Of a stretch of 64,000 nucleotides of DNA, positions 15,885 to 26,888 are shown one piece after another. The notes beneath the pieces were generated by a model, which saw nothing but the letters and a program-made list of their open reading frames with translations, did no database searches and had not been told where the DNA came from. The stretch covers positions 124,001-188,000 of the forward strand of contig NC_019892.1 in the NCBI RefSeq assembly GCF_000242455.2, written 5' to 3'. The translations under genes and the position numbers were made by a program. Every line of letters begins with the position of its first letter. Position 1 is the stretch's first letter. The DNA comes from Singulisphaera acidiphila DSM 18658. Lineage in GTDB: Bacteria; Planctomycetota; Planctomycetia; Isosphaerales; Isosphaeraceae.

Positions 15885-16421
15885 TCACTTCGGCGGCGCT
15901 GCCCTTTGGGCGGGTGCCATGAGTCGCATCTCCTCCTCGCAAGCCATCCAGCCTGGCCGCAGCGGACCCGGGTTGGGCGAGAAGAAGACCCACGGGAAAG
16001 ATGCGTTGCGCTCGAACCTCTGCTTCATCCGGGCTTGGGCCGCCGAGAGCTTGTGGTAATGCTCACCGGATTGTTCAAGCCGACTTGCGAACGACAACGC
16101 ACGCTCGGGCTCACGACGAAATGCGTCAGCGTTTTTGGTAAACGTTTGGGCGCCCGACTCATGCTCGCGCCAACCCAGCAGGCCGGGCGGGTCACCCCGC
16201 AATCCTCCCGTGACCCAGTGCCTGATCGCCACAGCCCGTGCGACGGAACGCGTTGCCAGCGAGCGATTGGTCTCCATCTCCTCTTGGGCGTATTGAGCCC
16301 TGTCGAGGTAGGCAGGCCGTCTTGCCATGGCACGGTCGATTTCGATTATCCCACCGATGGTGGTGCCCACGATGAACACAAGTGCCATCAGCCGCTGCGT
16401 TGTGAGCCGGGGGAGTCGCAT
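15885..16421 (-). CDS. Small membrane-anchored hypothetical protein
   Basis: A 178-residue protein. It starts MRLPRLTTQRLMALVFIVG, a leader type common in short Isosphaeraceae membrane proteins; the segment LMALVFIVGTTIGGIIEID crosses the membrane once. The rest is a charged helical region (LDRAQYAQEEMETNRSLATR, RMKQRFERNASFPW) that probably faces the cell exterior or forms a coiled coil. The ATG at 16421 is used because the leader begins there; a start 24 bases earlier is possible. No enzyme motif is visible. Related short proteins in these genomes often have the form helix, HYHxxLxxxMxxKYE, prolines, and the pattern EHYHKLSAAQARMKQRFE here fits that. Confidence 0.7.
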   Translation of the reverse strand: MRLPRLTTQRLMALVFIVGTTIGGIIEIDRAMARRPAYLDRAQYAQEEMETNRSLATRSVARAVAIRHWVTGGLRGDPPGLLGWREHESGAQTFTKNADAFRREPERALSFASRLEQSGEHYHKLSAAQARMKQRFERNASFPWVFFSPNPGPLRPGWMACEEEMRLMAPAQRAAPPK

Positions 16422-17064
16422 GGTGGCCCCTGAACCGAGTGGCACCAGGGCCGGCCGGACATTTGACCATCCGCCCTGGCTGACGGGGTTTTGCTTGCGT
16501 GCGGCCGTTCATCGTCGGAGTATGCCACACGCTACGCCCGGCCGGGCACTCCCGCCAGAACCCTAGCAGCCGGGGTGAGACTCAAGGCTACAGTAAGCCG
16601 AGGAACCTCGCAATGGCTCTGGATGCGAGGTGTGTCTTGGCCTTTTGGATTCGTCCGTTTTTGCCGGCGTCCTCAGGCGTTCTCAGCCAACGGCGCACGA
16701 CCAATCTCGTTCGATGGCCACCAGGAATTCCAAAGTTGACGGCGTCCAAGCCCCATCTGTTGTTCGCCCCGAGGAAACTGGACCACCCGAAGGACGACCT
16801 CGCGTTGCTCGGCTTTGAAACCGTCGAGTCGATCGGGTGGGTATTCAAGGGCCGCCAGAACGATGACGAGGATGTCAGTGGCCAGACACCTAAAGCGTGC
16901 AATATATAAAATATGTCGAATGCATTTAATATTTTTCAGCTGAACACCTATCTTAACGGATTATCCAATGCCTCCCAACTGATACGGACACTAAATAATA
17001 TTTGCGCGCCATTGCGCTTTTGGTACGTGCATGCGAAAATGGTGAAAACCTTGAGGAATTCGCC
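16422..17064. other. Gene-free region holding element copy C
   Basis: About 640 bases. The left 450 bases show no credible gene on either strand. Element copy C lies at 16872-16981, and about 80 AT-rich bases separate it from the transposase fragment. Confidence 0.4.
16872..16981 (+). mobile_element. MITE-like element, diverged copy C
   Basis: This stretch shares blocks with copies A and B in the same order: TGTCAGTGGCCAGACACCTA, GAATGCATTTAAT, CTGAACACCTATC and CCCAACTGA. The right inverted repeat after CAACTGA is missing or degenerate. It lies about 80 bases before the transposase fragment at 17065. Confidence 0.5.
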
Positions 17065-17334
17065 ATGCATGTCGCCGACCATCTCAGTCTCGACGAACTC
17101 CAGTCTCTTGCCGAGCGACAGCCACACAAGCGTTGCTTCCTTCGGTTCCGCGCCGTGATTCTCGCGCTTCGCGGTCGCACAGCACCCGAAATCGCTGAAG
17201 CCTTGGGGGTGTCCCGTCGCGCGGTCCAGGATTGGGTCGCCCGGTACAACGCCAAGGGGACCGACGGCCTCGCCGACCGCCCCATCAGCGGTCGGCCTCC
17301 CTTGTTGAGCGCGTTGCAGATCGAACAATACTGA
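17065..17334 (+). pseudogene. Truncated IS630-type transposase (N-terminal helix-turn-helix only)
   Basis: An 89-residue frame: FLRFRAVILALRGRTAPEIA, then ALGVSRRAVQDWVARYNAKG and GLADRPISGRPPLL. This is the N-terminal winged or homeodomain-like helix-turn-helix of IS630-family transposases. A complete protein of this type has roughly 340 residues with a DDE catalytic domain; here the frame stops after 89 and no DDE domain follows. GAGGA lies upstream of the ATG at 17065. It is a remnant, probably inactive as a transposase, although a free DNA-binding domain could still bind its ends. Confidence 0.75.
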
Positions 17335-17529
17335 TCATGCCCAAGCTCAACACCGAGGTAGGAGGCCCGTGACGGGGCGGTCGCATCCGGGATGGAGCAC
17401 GGGATGTCGGCAGGCTACGACCGGCTGGACGAGATCCTCCAGACCGTGTCGGTTTGATACACCGGGGCGGGCGGCTTCGCGGAGATCGCCCCGCCCCCGG
17501 CTCTTGGGCGGCTTCCACGCCCCGTCGCG

Positions 17530-17991
17530 TCAGACCCCTTCCGGCCAGCGACGGGTTGCGTCAAGCGATTCACCCGTTTCGAGCAGGCTCTTCAGGCTGG
17601 CCAGGATGAGCGGCCACCCGCCCGACACAGCCTCGATCAGCTTCGACCCCGGCATCTCGCTCTCGTGGATCAAGGTCAGCTTGACGGAGTCCCCCTGCGG
17701 CTCCAACTCGTAGGTCAGCCGCGTCGGAACCTCGTCTCGGAGCTCAGCCTTGAACTCGTTCCGCCACGAGAGAACGAGCCGCCGGTGCGGCACCAGCTCG
17801 ATGACCTCGCCGCTGTCCCCGACGCGGCCGTCCGGGATCATCAATTTCCAAGTCGCCCCCACTTGCCATGCGCAGTCCTGCCAGGTCTCCGCCCAGTACC
17901 GGCGGGTGAACTCGGGGTCGATCAGCGCTTGCCACAGCTTTTCCGGAGTCGTCCTGATGTAGGTCACGTACACGAAACGCGATTCAACCAT
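17530..17991 (-). CDS. SRPBCC-domain protein (AHSA1/START-like)
   Basis: A 153-residue single-domain protein of the SRPBCC superfamily, a helix-grip fold with a hydrophobic pocket. Visible family features are RTTPEKLWQALIDPEFTRRYW near the N-terminus, GATWKLMIPDGRVGDSGEVIE in the middle, LTYELEPQGDSVKLTLIHE, and the long C-terminal helix GGWPLILASLKSLLETGE. Its start overlaps the end of the ArsR gene by eight bases. AAGGAG inside the ArsR gene lies six bases before the ATG at 17991, so translation is coupled. ArsR-SRPBCC pairs are widespread; the pocket ligand is unknown. Confidence 0.9.
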   Translation of the reverse strand: MVESRFVYVTYIRTTPEKLWQALIDPEFTRRYWAETWQDCAWQVGATWKLMIPDGRVGDSGEVIELVPHRRLVLSWRNEFKAELRDEVPTRLTYELEPQGDSVKLTLIHESEMPGSKLIEAVSGGWPLILASLKSLLETGESLDATRRWPEGV

Positions 17992-18313
17992 CAGCATCTC
18001 CTTCCAGTTGCTTCTTGAGGTCGGCGAGGAGGCGGAGCCGGCCCTTCTCGTACTTACCTACCCACCGCTCAGCAATCTCCTGGATCGGCACCGGGTTCAG
18101 ATAGTGCAGCTTCTCCCGACCCCGCCAGACCGGGACGACGAGCGACGCCTCCTCAAGCACCTTCAGGTGTTTCGTCACCGCCTGCCGGGTCATGTCCAGA
18201 TGCGCGCAGAGTTGCCCCAGGGTCTGCCCGTTCTCCGCGTGCAGCCGGTCGAGCAACAGCCGCCTGCCAGGGTCGGCCAGCGCCTTGAACACCTTGTCGA
18301 AGTCGTCGCCCAT
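17984..18313 (-). CDS. ArsR-family transcriptional regulator
   Basis: A 109-residue winged helix-turn-helix repressor: DKVFKALADPGRRLLLDRLH, LGQLCAHLDMTRQAVTKHLK as the recognition region, and the wing LVVPVWRGREKLHYLNP. It lacks the metal-binding Cys pairs of arsenic or cadmium sensors, so it is the SRPBCC-linked type and not a metal sensor. The ATG at 18313 is chosen because a start at 18328 would fall inside the palindromic operator next to it. It probably represses its own two-gene operon. The last eight bases overlap the SRPBCC gene. Confidence 0.9.
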   Translation of the reverse strand: MGDDFDKVFKALADPGRRLLLDRLHAENGQTLGQLCAHLDMTRQAVTKHLKVLEEASLVVPVWRGREKLHYLNPVPIQEIAERWVGKYEKGRLRLLADLKKQLEGDADG

Positions 18314-18322
18314 CGCCTCATT

Positions 18323-18342
18323 ATGCAACTATTCAGTTGCAT
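18323..18342. promoter_or_regulatory. Palindromic operator for the ArsR/SRPBCC operon
   Basis: ATGCAACT and AGTTGCAT are perfect 8-bp arms around ATTC, 10 bases upstream of the ArsR start. Position and symmetry fit an autoregulatory ArsR binding site. Confidence 0.7.
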
Positions 18343-18502
18343 GTCAAGGTGGTGCGCCGACGGTTGCACTCGATGAATCGAAGGACCACACGGAGAGGGT
18401 TGTCAGCCTGGCTTGGAAAGTCCTTGAGAGACGTGCAACGCCACACTTGCTGATCGTTTAAACTAACGAGCCATGTGCTCCCGTCGAACAGGTCTCTCTG
18501 AT

Positions 18503-19192
18503 TTACGTCGCGTCGAAGGCGGCAAGGCGAGCGACAAGGGTGGTGTGCTCGACGGTAGCCAGGCCCTGATCGAGCAACGCCCGAAGCCGTTTGGTATCGC
18601 CGTTCAGGAGGGCTTGTGGGTCGAGCCAGAGACCAGGGAAAATGGTCGACCGGTGCAGGCCGTCTGCGTCGGCGGGCATCGTGACCAACGAACCTTTCTC
18701 CTGGCGGAACCAGAGAACTTCGTCCGGGTCCAGGGCACGCACGACATATTCGAGGACGCCGGCCTGTTCGTAGTCGGCCAGTTTCGGCCCCAGGTCGACG
18801 TAACGGGTCGCCTTGGCAATTTCGACGACGAGTTCCGGAGCGCCGCGGACGAATCCACGCTCAGTCCGGGTTTGGCCACCGCACTCCGGCAGAATCCGAA
18901 GGAGAACGTCCGGCTGCGGTTCGCTCTTCGAACCGAGGATCACCGTCACGTTATCCAAGACCTCGACGCCGGGGGTGTTCTCCGCGTAGTAACTGAGCCA
19001 GACAGCCGCGGCGATGTGTGCATGGCCGTGCGCGCGACCGACAGGACTCGGCATGAAAACAACTCCGCCGATCAGTTCGGCCCGAGTACCAGACGGCATC
19101 GCCTCGTAACGGGCGTGAAAGCTCGGCTGGTCGAGTCGTTCCCCCTCGACCAAGGGACGAGGTGGGTTGATGACGGGAACGTGATCGGGCAT
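18503..19192 (-). CDS. Uma2-family (DUF820) PD-(D/E)XK nuclease-like protein
   Basis: A 229-residue protein of the Uma2/DUF820 family, which has a restriction-endonuclease-like fold and is greatly expanded in planctomycetes and cyanobacteria. Family marks are RYEAMPSGTRAELIGGVVFM, PSPVGRAHGHAHIAAAVWL, the PD motif in SEPQPDVLLRI, then GAPELVVEIAKATRYVDLGP with the catalytic-type Glu, and YEQAGVLEYVVRALDPDEVL. GGAGGGG lies about 8 bases before the ATG at 19192. Biological substrates of the family are not established; the nuclease role is from fold similarity. Confidence 0.88.
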   Translation of the reverse strand: MPDHVPVINPPRPLVEGERLDQPSFHARYEAMPSGTRAELIGGVVFMPSPVGRAHGHAHIAAAVWLSYYAENTPGVEVLDNVTVILGSKSEPQPDVLLRILPECGGQTRTERGFVRGAPELVVEIAKATRYVDLGPKLADYEQAGVLEYVVRALDPDEVLWFRQEKGSLVTMPADADGLHRSTIFPGLWLDPQALLNGDTKRLRALLDQGLATVEHTTLVARLAAFDAT

Positions 19193-19290
19193 TGACTTGC
19201 CCCTCCGAGGAGCCCGACAAACTCCATCAATCGTACCCAGCAAGCGCCGGAGCGAGCAAGGCGACGATGCGGTGGGGGCCCTACCCTTGC

Positions 19291-22200
19291 TCAGGTCAAA
19301 AGGAACTCCAGGTCCTCACGGCTGAGGGTCTGGATCAGGCTCTTGTCGGCGTTGAGGATCGCGTCGGCCAGGTCGCGTTTCTTTTGCTGGAGTTCGAGGA
19401 TCTTCTCCTCGACCGTGTCACGGCAGACCAGGCGGTAGGCGAACACACGCTGGGTCTGGCCGATCCGGTGGGAGCGGTCGATCGCCTGCGCTTCGACAGC
19501 CGGGTTCCACCAGGGGTCGAGCAGATACACGTACTCGGCGGCGGTCAGGTTCAGGCCAAGGCCGCCCGCTTTCAGGCTGATCAGGAAGATCGGGCAGTCC
19601 GGGTCATTCTGAAACCGCTCGACTCGATCCGCCCGGTTGCGGGTCCGGCCGTCGAGATACTCGTAGCGGAGTCCTTCCTTGTCGAGCCGATCCTTGACGA
19701 TCGCCAGGAAGCTCGTGAACTGGGAAAAGACCAGGGTCTTGTGCCCTTCCTCCACGACCTCGCTGAGCTGGGGCAGGAGCATGTCGAGCTTGGCGCTGGG
19801 CTCAGCGGTCCGGGTCGGGTCGATCAGGCCAGGATGGCACGAGGCCTGGCGGAGCCGCAAGAGCGCCTCGAGAACCTCGATCTTCGACCGGTTCAGCTCG
19901 GACGTCTCCTTGCGCAAGAGCGCCAGCCGGTAGTGGGCTTTCAGCTCTTCGTAGAGCTTGCGCTGAGCCGGCTCCATGTCGCAGTGCAAGGTCTGCTCGG
20001 TCTTCTCGGGCAGGTCCTTGACGACCTCGGCCTTGGTCCGGCGGAGGATGAACGGGCGCAGCGACTTGGCGAGCAACGAACGGTCGCTGTCATCGAGGTT
20101 GCCGCCGCTGCCGGTGTGCTTTTTGAAGACCGAGCTGGCGCCGAGCATGCCAGGGTTGAGGAACTCGACGATCGACCAGAGCTCGCCCAGGTGGTTCTCG
20201 ATGGGGGTACCGCTCATGGCCAGCCGGTGTCGTCCGCGCAAGAGCCGCGCGGCCTTGGCCGCCTGACTGTCGGCGTTCTTGATCGCCTGCGCCTCGTCGA
20301 GAATCACGTAGTCGAAGTCGAGCTGGGACAGTTCGGCAATGTCGGTCCGCAACGTGCCGTAGGTGGTGATCACCAGGTCGTGGCTGGAGAACGACTCCCG
20401 CAACGCGTGGCGGGCGGGACCGGTATAGTCGAGGACTTTCAGCCTCGGCGTGAACTTCGTGGCTTCCTGGATCCAGTTGAAGACCAGGGAGCGCGGGACG
20501 ACGGCCAGCGACGGCCCTTTCGCAAGCCGGCGGGCCCGCCGCTTCTGGAGCAGGGCGAGGACCTGGATCGTCTTGCCCAGGCCCATGTCGTCGGCCAGGA
20601 TGCCGCCGAAGTCGAATTTCTGGAGATAGTCGAGCCAGCCCAGGCCCTCGCGCTGATAGGGGCGGAGCTCGCCGTGGAACCCGGCCGGGGCGTCGACCGG
20701 CTGGACCCCTTCGAATTTGTGGAGCGACTTGCGGACCTTCTCGAACGCGGAATCGACCCGAATCTCGGGCTGCGCGGCGAGAAGGGCATCGAGCAGGCCA
20801 GCCTGGGCGTTGCCGAACCGGAGGTGGCCGTCCTCGGAGGTCCCCAGGTCCACCAGCATCCCGTACTTCTTGAGCCACTCCTCGGGGAGCATGCCCATCG
20901 AGCCGTCGCCCAGGGTAACCATGCTGTCGCCCCGGCGGACGGCCGCCAGGAGTTCGGGAAGGCTCAGGCTCTGGTCGCCGTAGTCAACCTGACCGCCGAG
21001 TTCGAACCAGTCGATGCCGGTGGTCACGGCCAGCTTGAACTCGCCCGCCGGACGAATCAGCTTGCCTTCGGCCTCGACCCGCCAGCCGACTTGCACCAGG
21101 TCGCGAGTGACCTGCCCCATCCGTTTGGGGGGGAGTTCCATCGTCCCGGGCTCGACTCGCGGGTCTTTCGACTCGCGGAATCCGAGCTCGAACAGGAGGA
21201 TGTCGGCCTGCGCTTCGACCTGCGGGTTGCGGCGGATGATCAGGCCCAGTTCGGTCGAGACCGCCAGGGGGGTCGTTCGGCCGGCCGGGATCAGCGCACC
21301 GTTGTAGTCGAACTCGAGTTCGGCCAGGAGCCGGTCGGACCCCGGTCCCCAGTTCTGTCGGGGGGTCCGCAAGGTCAGGCAAGGACGCGGCGGGGTGTCG
21401 ATCTCCTCGAACTGGATCGTCTCGACCAGTTCGGCCGGACTGACGCGGGCCTCGGCCAGGATTCGCCCGATCATGATATCCTGCTGCGGCTCAGCGAAGA
21501 CGATTTCCTTCTCGTGGCGAAGCCGGACGATCCAGGGCATGACGCCGACGTCGTCGAACCGCGAGGCACGGCCGACCCCTTGGATCACCAGGCCGGGCAC
21601 CAGCACCAACGGTTCGGCCAGGTCCATCCGGTCGGTCCGGCCGTCCCCTCGGCGAAGCGAACCGCGCCACGACCAGCGCTTGCCACCGAGTTCGGGGCGA
21701 ATATCGAGCGAGAACCGCCAGGCAGGGCCGTCGTCCCAGCGCATCGTGGGCGGGTCATCTTCACCCTCGGTTCGGCGGAGCCGGAGCCGCCCGCTCTTGG
21801 CCAGTTTCTCGACGATCAGGGCCTGGTTGCTCCGGAGCACATAGCGCCGGGTGCCCATCATCGGGTCCCCCATCGTCGCCCCGTTGGCCACGGCCGCCGC
21901 CTGCGTCTCCTCCAAGAGCGCCAGGAGGTCTCGATCCTCAGGCTCGTACTTGGCGTGCGGGCTCCCTGGTGCGTGCCACCAAGGCTTCAAAGGGCCCCAG
22001 TCGCCAGCGGGCCGGCGCTGGCGGCGGGCCAGGTCGATGACGACCTGGTTCTGGTTGAGGGTAGAGGAGACGTCGAGCACATAGACCAAGAGCCGCTTGG
22101 AATTGCGGTTCACCGGCTTGGCCCGCGCGGTGCTCCCCGCTTCCTTGCCCGCACTCCATGGCTGCGGCACACCGCCACGCACGGGCCGTTCCTTGCGATA

Positions 22201-22929
22201 TCGACCCCCCGGGCGCTGCTGACCTTCCGGCCCTGGCCCAGGGCCCCCTGGTCCCGGCCCGTGATTGAGCCCCGGAGCGCGCCCTGGCCCAGTCCCGCGA
22301 CCTGCCCCGGGGCCGTACCCCGGCCCTGGCCCGCGACCCGGTGGTCCCGCTCCCGGCCCACGACCCGGCGGCCCTGATCCCGGGCCGCGACCGGCGCCAG
22401 GGCTGCGGCTGCTGGCCCCGGGGCCAGGGCCACGGTTGGGGCTTGGGCCGACTCCAGGTCCAGGACTGCGGTTGGCCCCGGAATTGGGTCCATAACCTGA
22501 TCCGGGATTGGGGCCGTAGCTGGATCCTGGGCCGGGTCCATAGCCCGGCCCAGGCACGGCGCGATGCCCCGGCGGCGGCCCTCCTCCTTCGGGCGAAGTA
22601 GGGCGGCGGGGCATGTCGCTGACCAGTTTCAGCGGGCGGACCGGCGCAGCCGGGAGCAAGCCCCGCGCATCGGTCATCAGGATCGTCGCCCAAATATGCT
22701 TGCAAGGCTCGCCGAACGGCCCAAAATAAGGGCACGAACAGGCAATATGGAGCTTGATCCCCCGGATCCGCAGCCGGACCCGGTACTTGGCGGTGCCGCG
22801 CACCCGAGCAATGACCTCGCCGGGAGTCGACGACGTCAGCGCCACCCGTCCCTTGGCGAAGTACGACTGGCCGCGCGAGCGAACCGCGTCGCTGAACACC
22901 CGCGAAACTTTCTGGGCGATCCCCATCAT
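19291..22929 (-). CDS. SWIM-SNF2 family DNA/RNA helicase with Pro/Gly-rich linker
   Basis: A 1212-residue SWI2/SNF2 ATPase. A SWIM zinc finger lies at residues ~64-78 (CSCPYFGPFGEPCKH). Residues ~118-255 are a low-complexity linker made almost only of Gly, Pro, Arg, Ser and Ala (repeats such as GPGPGYGPG), probably disordered. A bacterial SNF2-associated domain follows (~300-720). The helicase core has Walker A (ILADDMGLGKTIQVLALL, near 775), Walker B DEAQ (VILDEAQAIKNADSQ), motif III SGTPIENHLGELWSI, and the C-lobe motifs KAGGLGLNLTAAEYVYLLDP and RSHRIGQTQRVFAYRLV. It would remodel protein-DNA complexes rather than unwind DNA. It is monocistronic. The linker length is unusual for the family. 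Confidence 0.93.
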   Translation of the reverse strand: MMGIAQKVSRVFSDAVRSRGQSYFAKGRVALTSSTPGEVIARVRGTAKYRVRLRIRGIKLHIACSCPYFGPFGEPCKHIWATILMTDARGLLPAAPVRPLKLVSDMPRRPTSPEGGGPPPGHRAVPGPGYGPGPGSSYGPNPGSGYGPNSGANRSPGPGVGPSPNRGPGPGASSRSPGAGRGPGSGPPGRGPGAGPPGRGPGPGYGPGAGRGTGPGRAPGLNHGPGPGGPGPGPEGQQRPGGRYRKERPVRGGVPQPWSAGKEAGSTARAKPVNRNSKRLLVYVLDVSSTLNQNQVVIDLARRQRRPAGDWGPLKPWWHAPGSPHAKYEPEDRDLLALLEETQAAAVANGATMGDPMMGTRRYVLRSNQALIVEKLAKSGRLRLRRTEGEDDPPTMRWDDGPAWRFSLDIRPELGGKRWSWRGSLRRGDGRTDRMDLAEPLVLVPGLVIQGVGRASRFDDVGVMPWIVRLRHEKEIVFAEPQQDIMIGRILAEARVSPAELVETIQFEEIDTPPRPCLTLRTPRQNWGPGSDRLLAELEFDYNGALIPAGRTTPLAVSTELGLIIRRNPQVEAQADILLFELGFRESKDPRVEPGTMELPPKRMGQVTRDLVQVGWRVEAEGKLIRPAGEFKLAVTTGIDWFELGGQVDYGDQSLSLPELLAAVRRGDSMVTLGDGSMGMLPEEWLKKYGMLVDLGTSEDGHLRFGNAQAGLLDALLAAQPEIRVDSAFEKVRKSLHKFEGVQPVDAPAGFHGELRPYQREGLGWLDYLQKFDFGGILADDMGLGKTIQVLALLQKRRARRLAKGPSLAVVPRSLVFNWIQEATKFTPRLKVLDYTGPARHALRESFSSHDLVITTYGTLRTDIAELSQLDFDYVILDEAQAIKNADSQAAKAARLLRGRHRLAMSGTPIENHLGELWSIVEFLNPGMLGASSVFKKHTGSGGNLDDSDRSLLAKSLRPFILRRTKAEVVKDLPEKTEQTLHCDMEPAQRKLYEELKAHYRLALLRKETSELNRSKIEVLEALLRLRQASCHPGLIDPTRTAEPSAKLDMLLPQLSEVVEEGHKTLVFSQFTSFLAIVKDRLDKEGLRYEYLDGRTRNRADRVERFQNDPDCPIFLISLKAGGLGLNLTAAEYVYLLDPWWNPAVEAQAIDRSHRIGQTQRVFAYRLVCRDTVEEKILELQQKKRDLADAILNADKSLIQTLSREDLEFLLT

Positions 22930-23571
22930 CCCTTCCCAACTCGGACGGGCCGATCCGACGTCCGGGGCGATCCGGCTCTTTCCCCTTTAAATGGGTTCAG
23001 GCACGACCGTTACGGTCGCCGCCAAGGCTCGCCCCTACGATCCGGTTCCCGAGAATGATTCTCAACCTTGCCCTGAAGGCCCAAAACCTACGACGAACCT
23101 CGGTCCCGCCCTTGCCCCTTCGCCCTTTGACAGGCTTCGGAGCATCGGCCGGCCCCTCCACTAGCGCTCCGCAATCGCGACCGAGAACCGCCCCCTTCGG
23201 GGTCAGCCCAACCCCAAAGCCCGAAGGCTCGAGGCCGTCGCTCGTCACTCGCCGAGTCTCTGATGACGCGTTACGCCGACCGCCATTCCTCAAAAAAAAT
23301 GAGGAGGGAATGGGATCGTCCGCTCTCTGTCCGCATTCGCCGGGCGAGCTTCACTCACTTCGTTCAAGAAGAATGACGAGATTCGGTGTGGAAGACCGTC
23401 CCAAAATCCTCATTCCCAAGCGAAGTTGAAGGCCTTTTCTCCTGCCCTATACCAACCAATCCAAACGCCACCAAATCCAAAACAGGATGACGGTAAGCGA
23501 GCGGGATACCACCGCGGAACAAAAAAAGGGATCGAATCGCATGATCGAAGGCGGCCCGCCCGCCCGAGCGA
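22930..23571. other. Gene-free gap between gyrB and the SNF2 gene
   Basis: 642 bases. Both strands carry short frames with poor codon bias and no ribosome site. A hairpin-like stretch around CATTCCTC and GAGGAGGGAATG is present near 23284-23311. Nothing else was seen. Confidence 0.4.
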
Positions 23572-26217
<2,646 letters not shown>

Positions 26218-26313
26218 CTAGAGGGCGCTTCCAGAAACAGTCACCCGCCCCCACTCGGCCGGCATTCCGCTTCGAGAGGAGGCCCAACCCCGTCGGCTCC
26301 GACTCCAACACGC

Positions 26314-26694
26314 TCAGCTTGGCTCATCACTGGCCGTGGGGCGGGGCGGCCGCGTTTTCTTCGGGGCCGCCGCAGGAGCGTCGATCGGGCCGACTCGAAA
26401 TCGGATGTCGTGGACCGTGGTCCCAGGGGCATTCTGTCGCAAGGCAGCCAGCAGCTGCGGTTTCTGATACGCCGCCAATTCCTCCAGCAGCGTCGAATGA
26501 GCCACAGTCACGTTCAAAACCCCGCGGCGCACTTCACCAACACGGGTCTGACGGCAGCCGGGCTCGCCGACCGCCGCATTCCATGCTTCCTCGAGTTCCG
26601 TCTGCGCACGGAGTCGACCATAACCCCGTGTAGCGAAGAGCTCGCCCAGGATGTCCGACACCGATTTCGGTCCGCGAAACTTCGGACTCGACAT
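26314..26694 (-). CDS. dciA: DUF721 protein, DciA-type helicase loader
   Basis: A 126-residue DUF721 protein. The KH-like fold is visible from PKSVSDILGELFATRGYGRL through EEAWNAAVGEPGCRQTRVGE and LNVTVAHSTLLEELAAYQKPQLLAAL. The C-terminal ~25 residues are basic and proline-rich. DciA proteins load the replicative helicase DnaB in bacteria that lack DnaC/DnaI loaders. Its place between dnaN and gyrB is the classic location, which supports the call. The ATG at 26694 is chosen because homology-like sequence starts there; the frame is open 60 bases further upstream. The role in this organism is inferred from the family. Confidence 0.85.
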   Translation of the reverse strand: MSSPKFRGPKSVSDILGELFATRGYGRLRAQTELEEAWNAAVGEPGCRQTRVGEVRRGVLNVTVAHSTLLEELAAYQKPQLLAALRQNAPGTTVHDIRFRVGPIDAPAAAPKKTRPPRPTASDEPS

Positions 26695-26888
26695 GCGTTC
26701 CTGGTTTCCAAACTCGCCCCGACCCCGAAGGCCAAACGGGCCAATCCGGCCCACGGGCCGGCGTCATTCACGCGATCAATGTGAACGTCTTTTCATTATA
26801 GACGGAACCGAACGCCACCGCAACGGAGGTTGTCGGGACGCCGACCGGGTCTTTGGGTTACTGGTTGCCATCAAAAGGCTGATTCACG

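Noticed and set aside
19192..22377. Long plus-strand open frame opposite the SNF2 helicase
   Set aside because: Antisense shadow of a gene with all helicase motifs; no ribosome site and no recognisable domain.
22150..22600. Tandem GC-rich repeats considered as a CRISPR-like or satellite array
   Set aside because: Units are short, irregular and in frame; they encode the Pro/Gly linker of the SNF2 protein.
23055..23429. Possible small gene in the gap left of gyrB
   Set aside because: No ribosome site, Pro/Arg/Ser-rich translation and overlapping frames on both strands; no evidence of coding.
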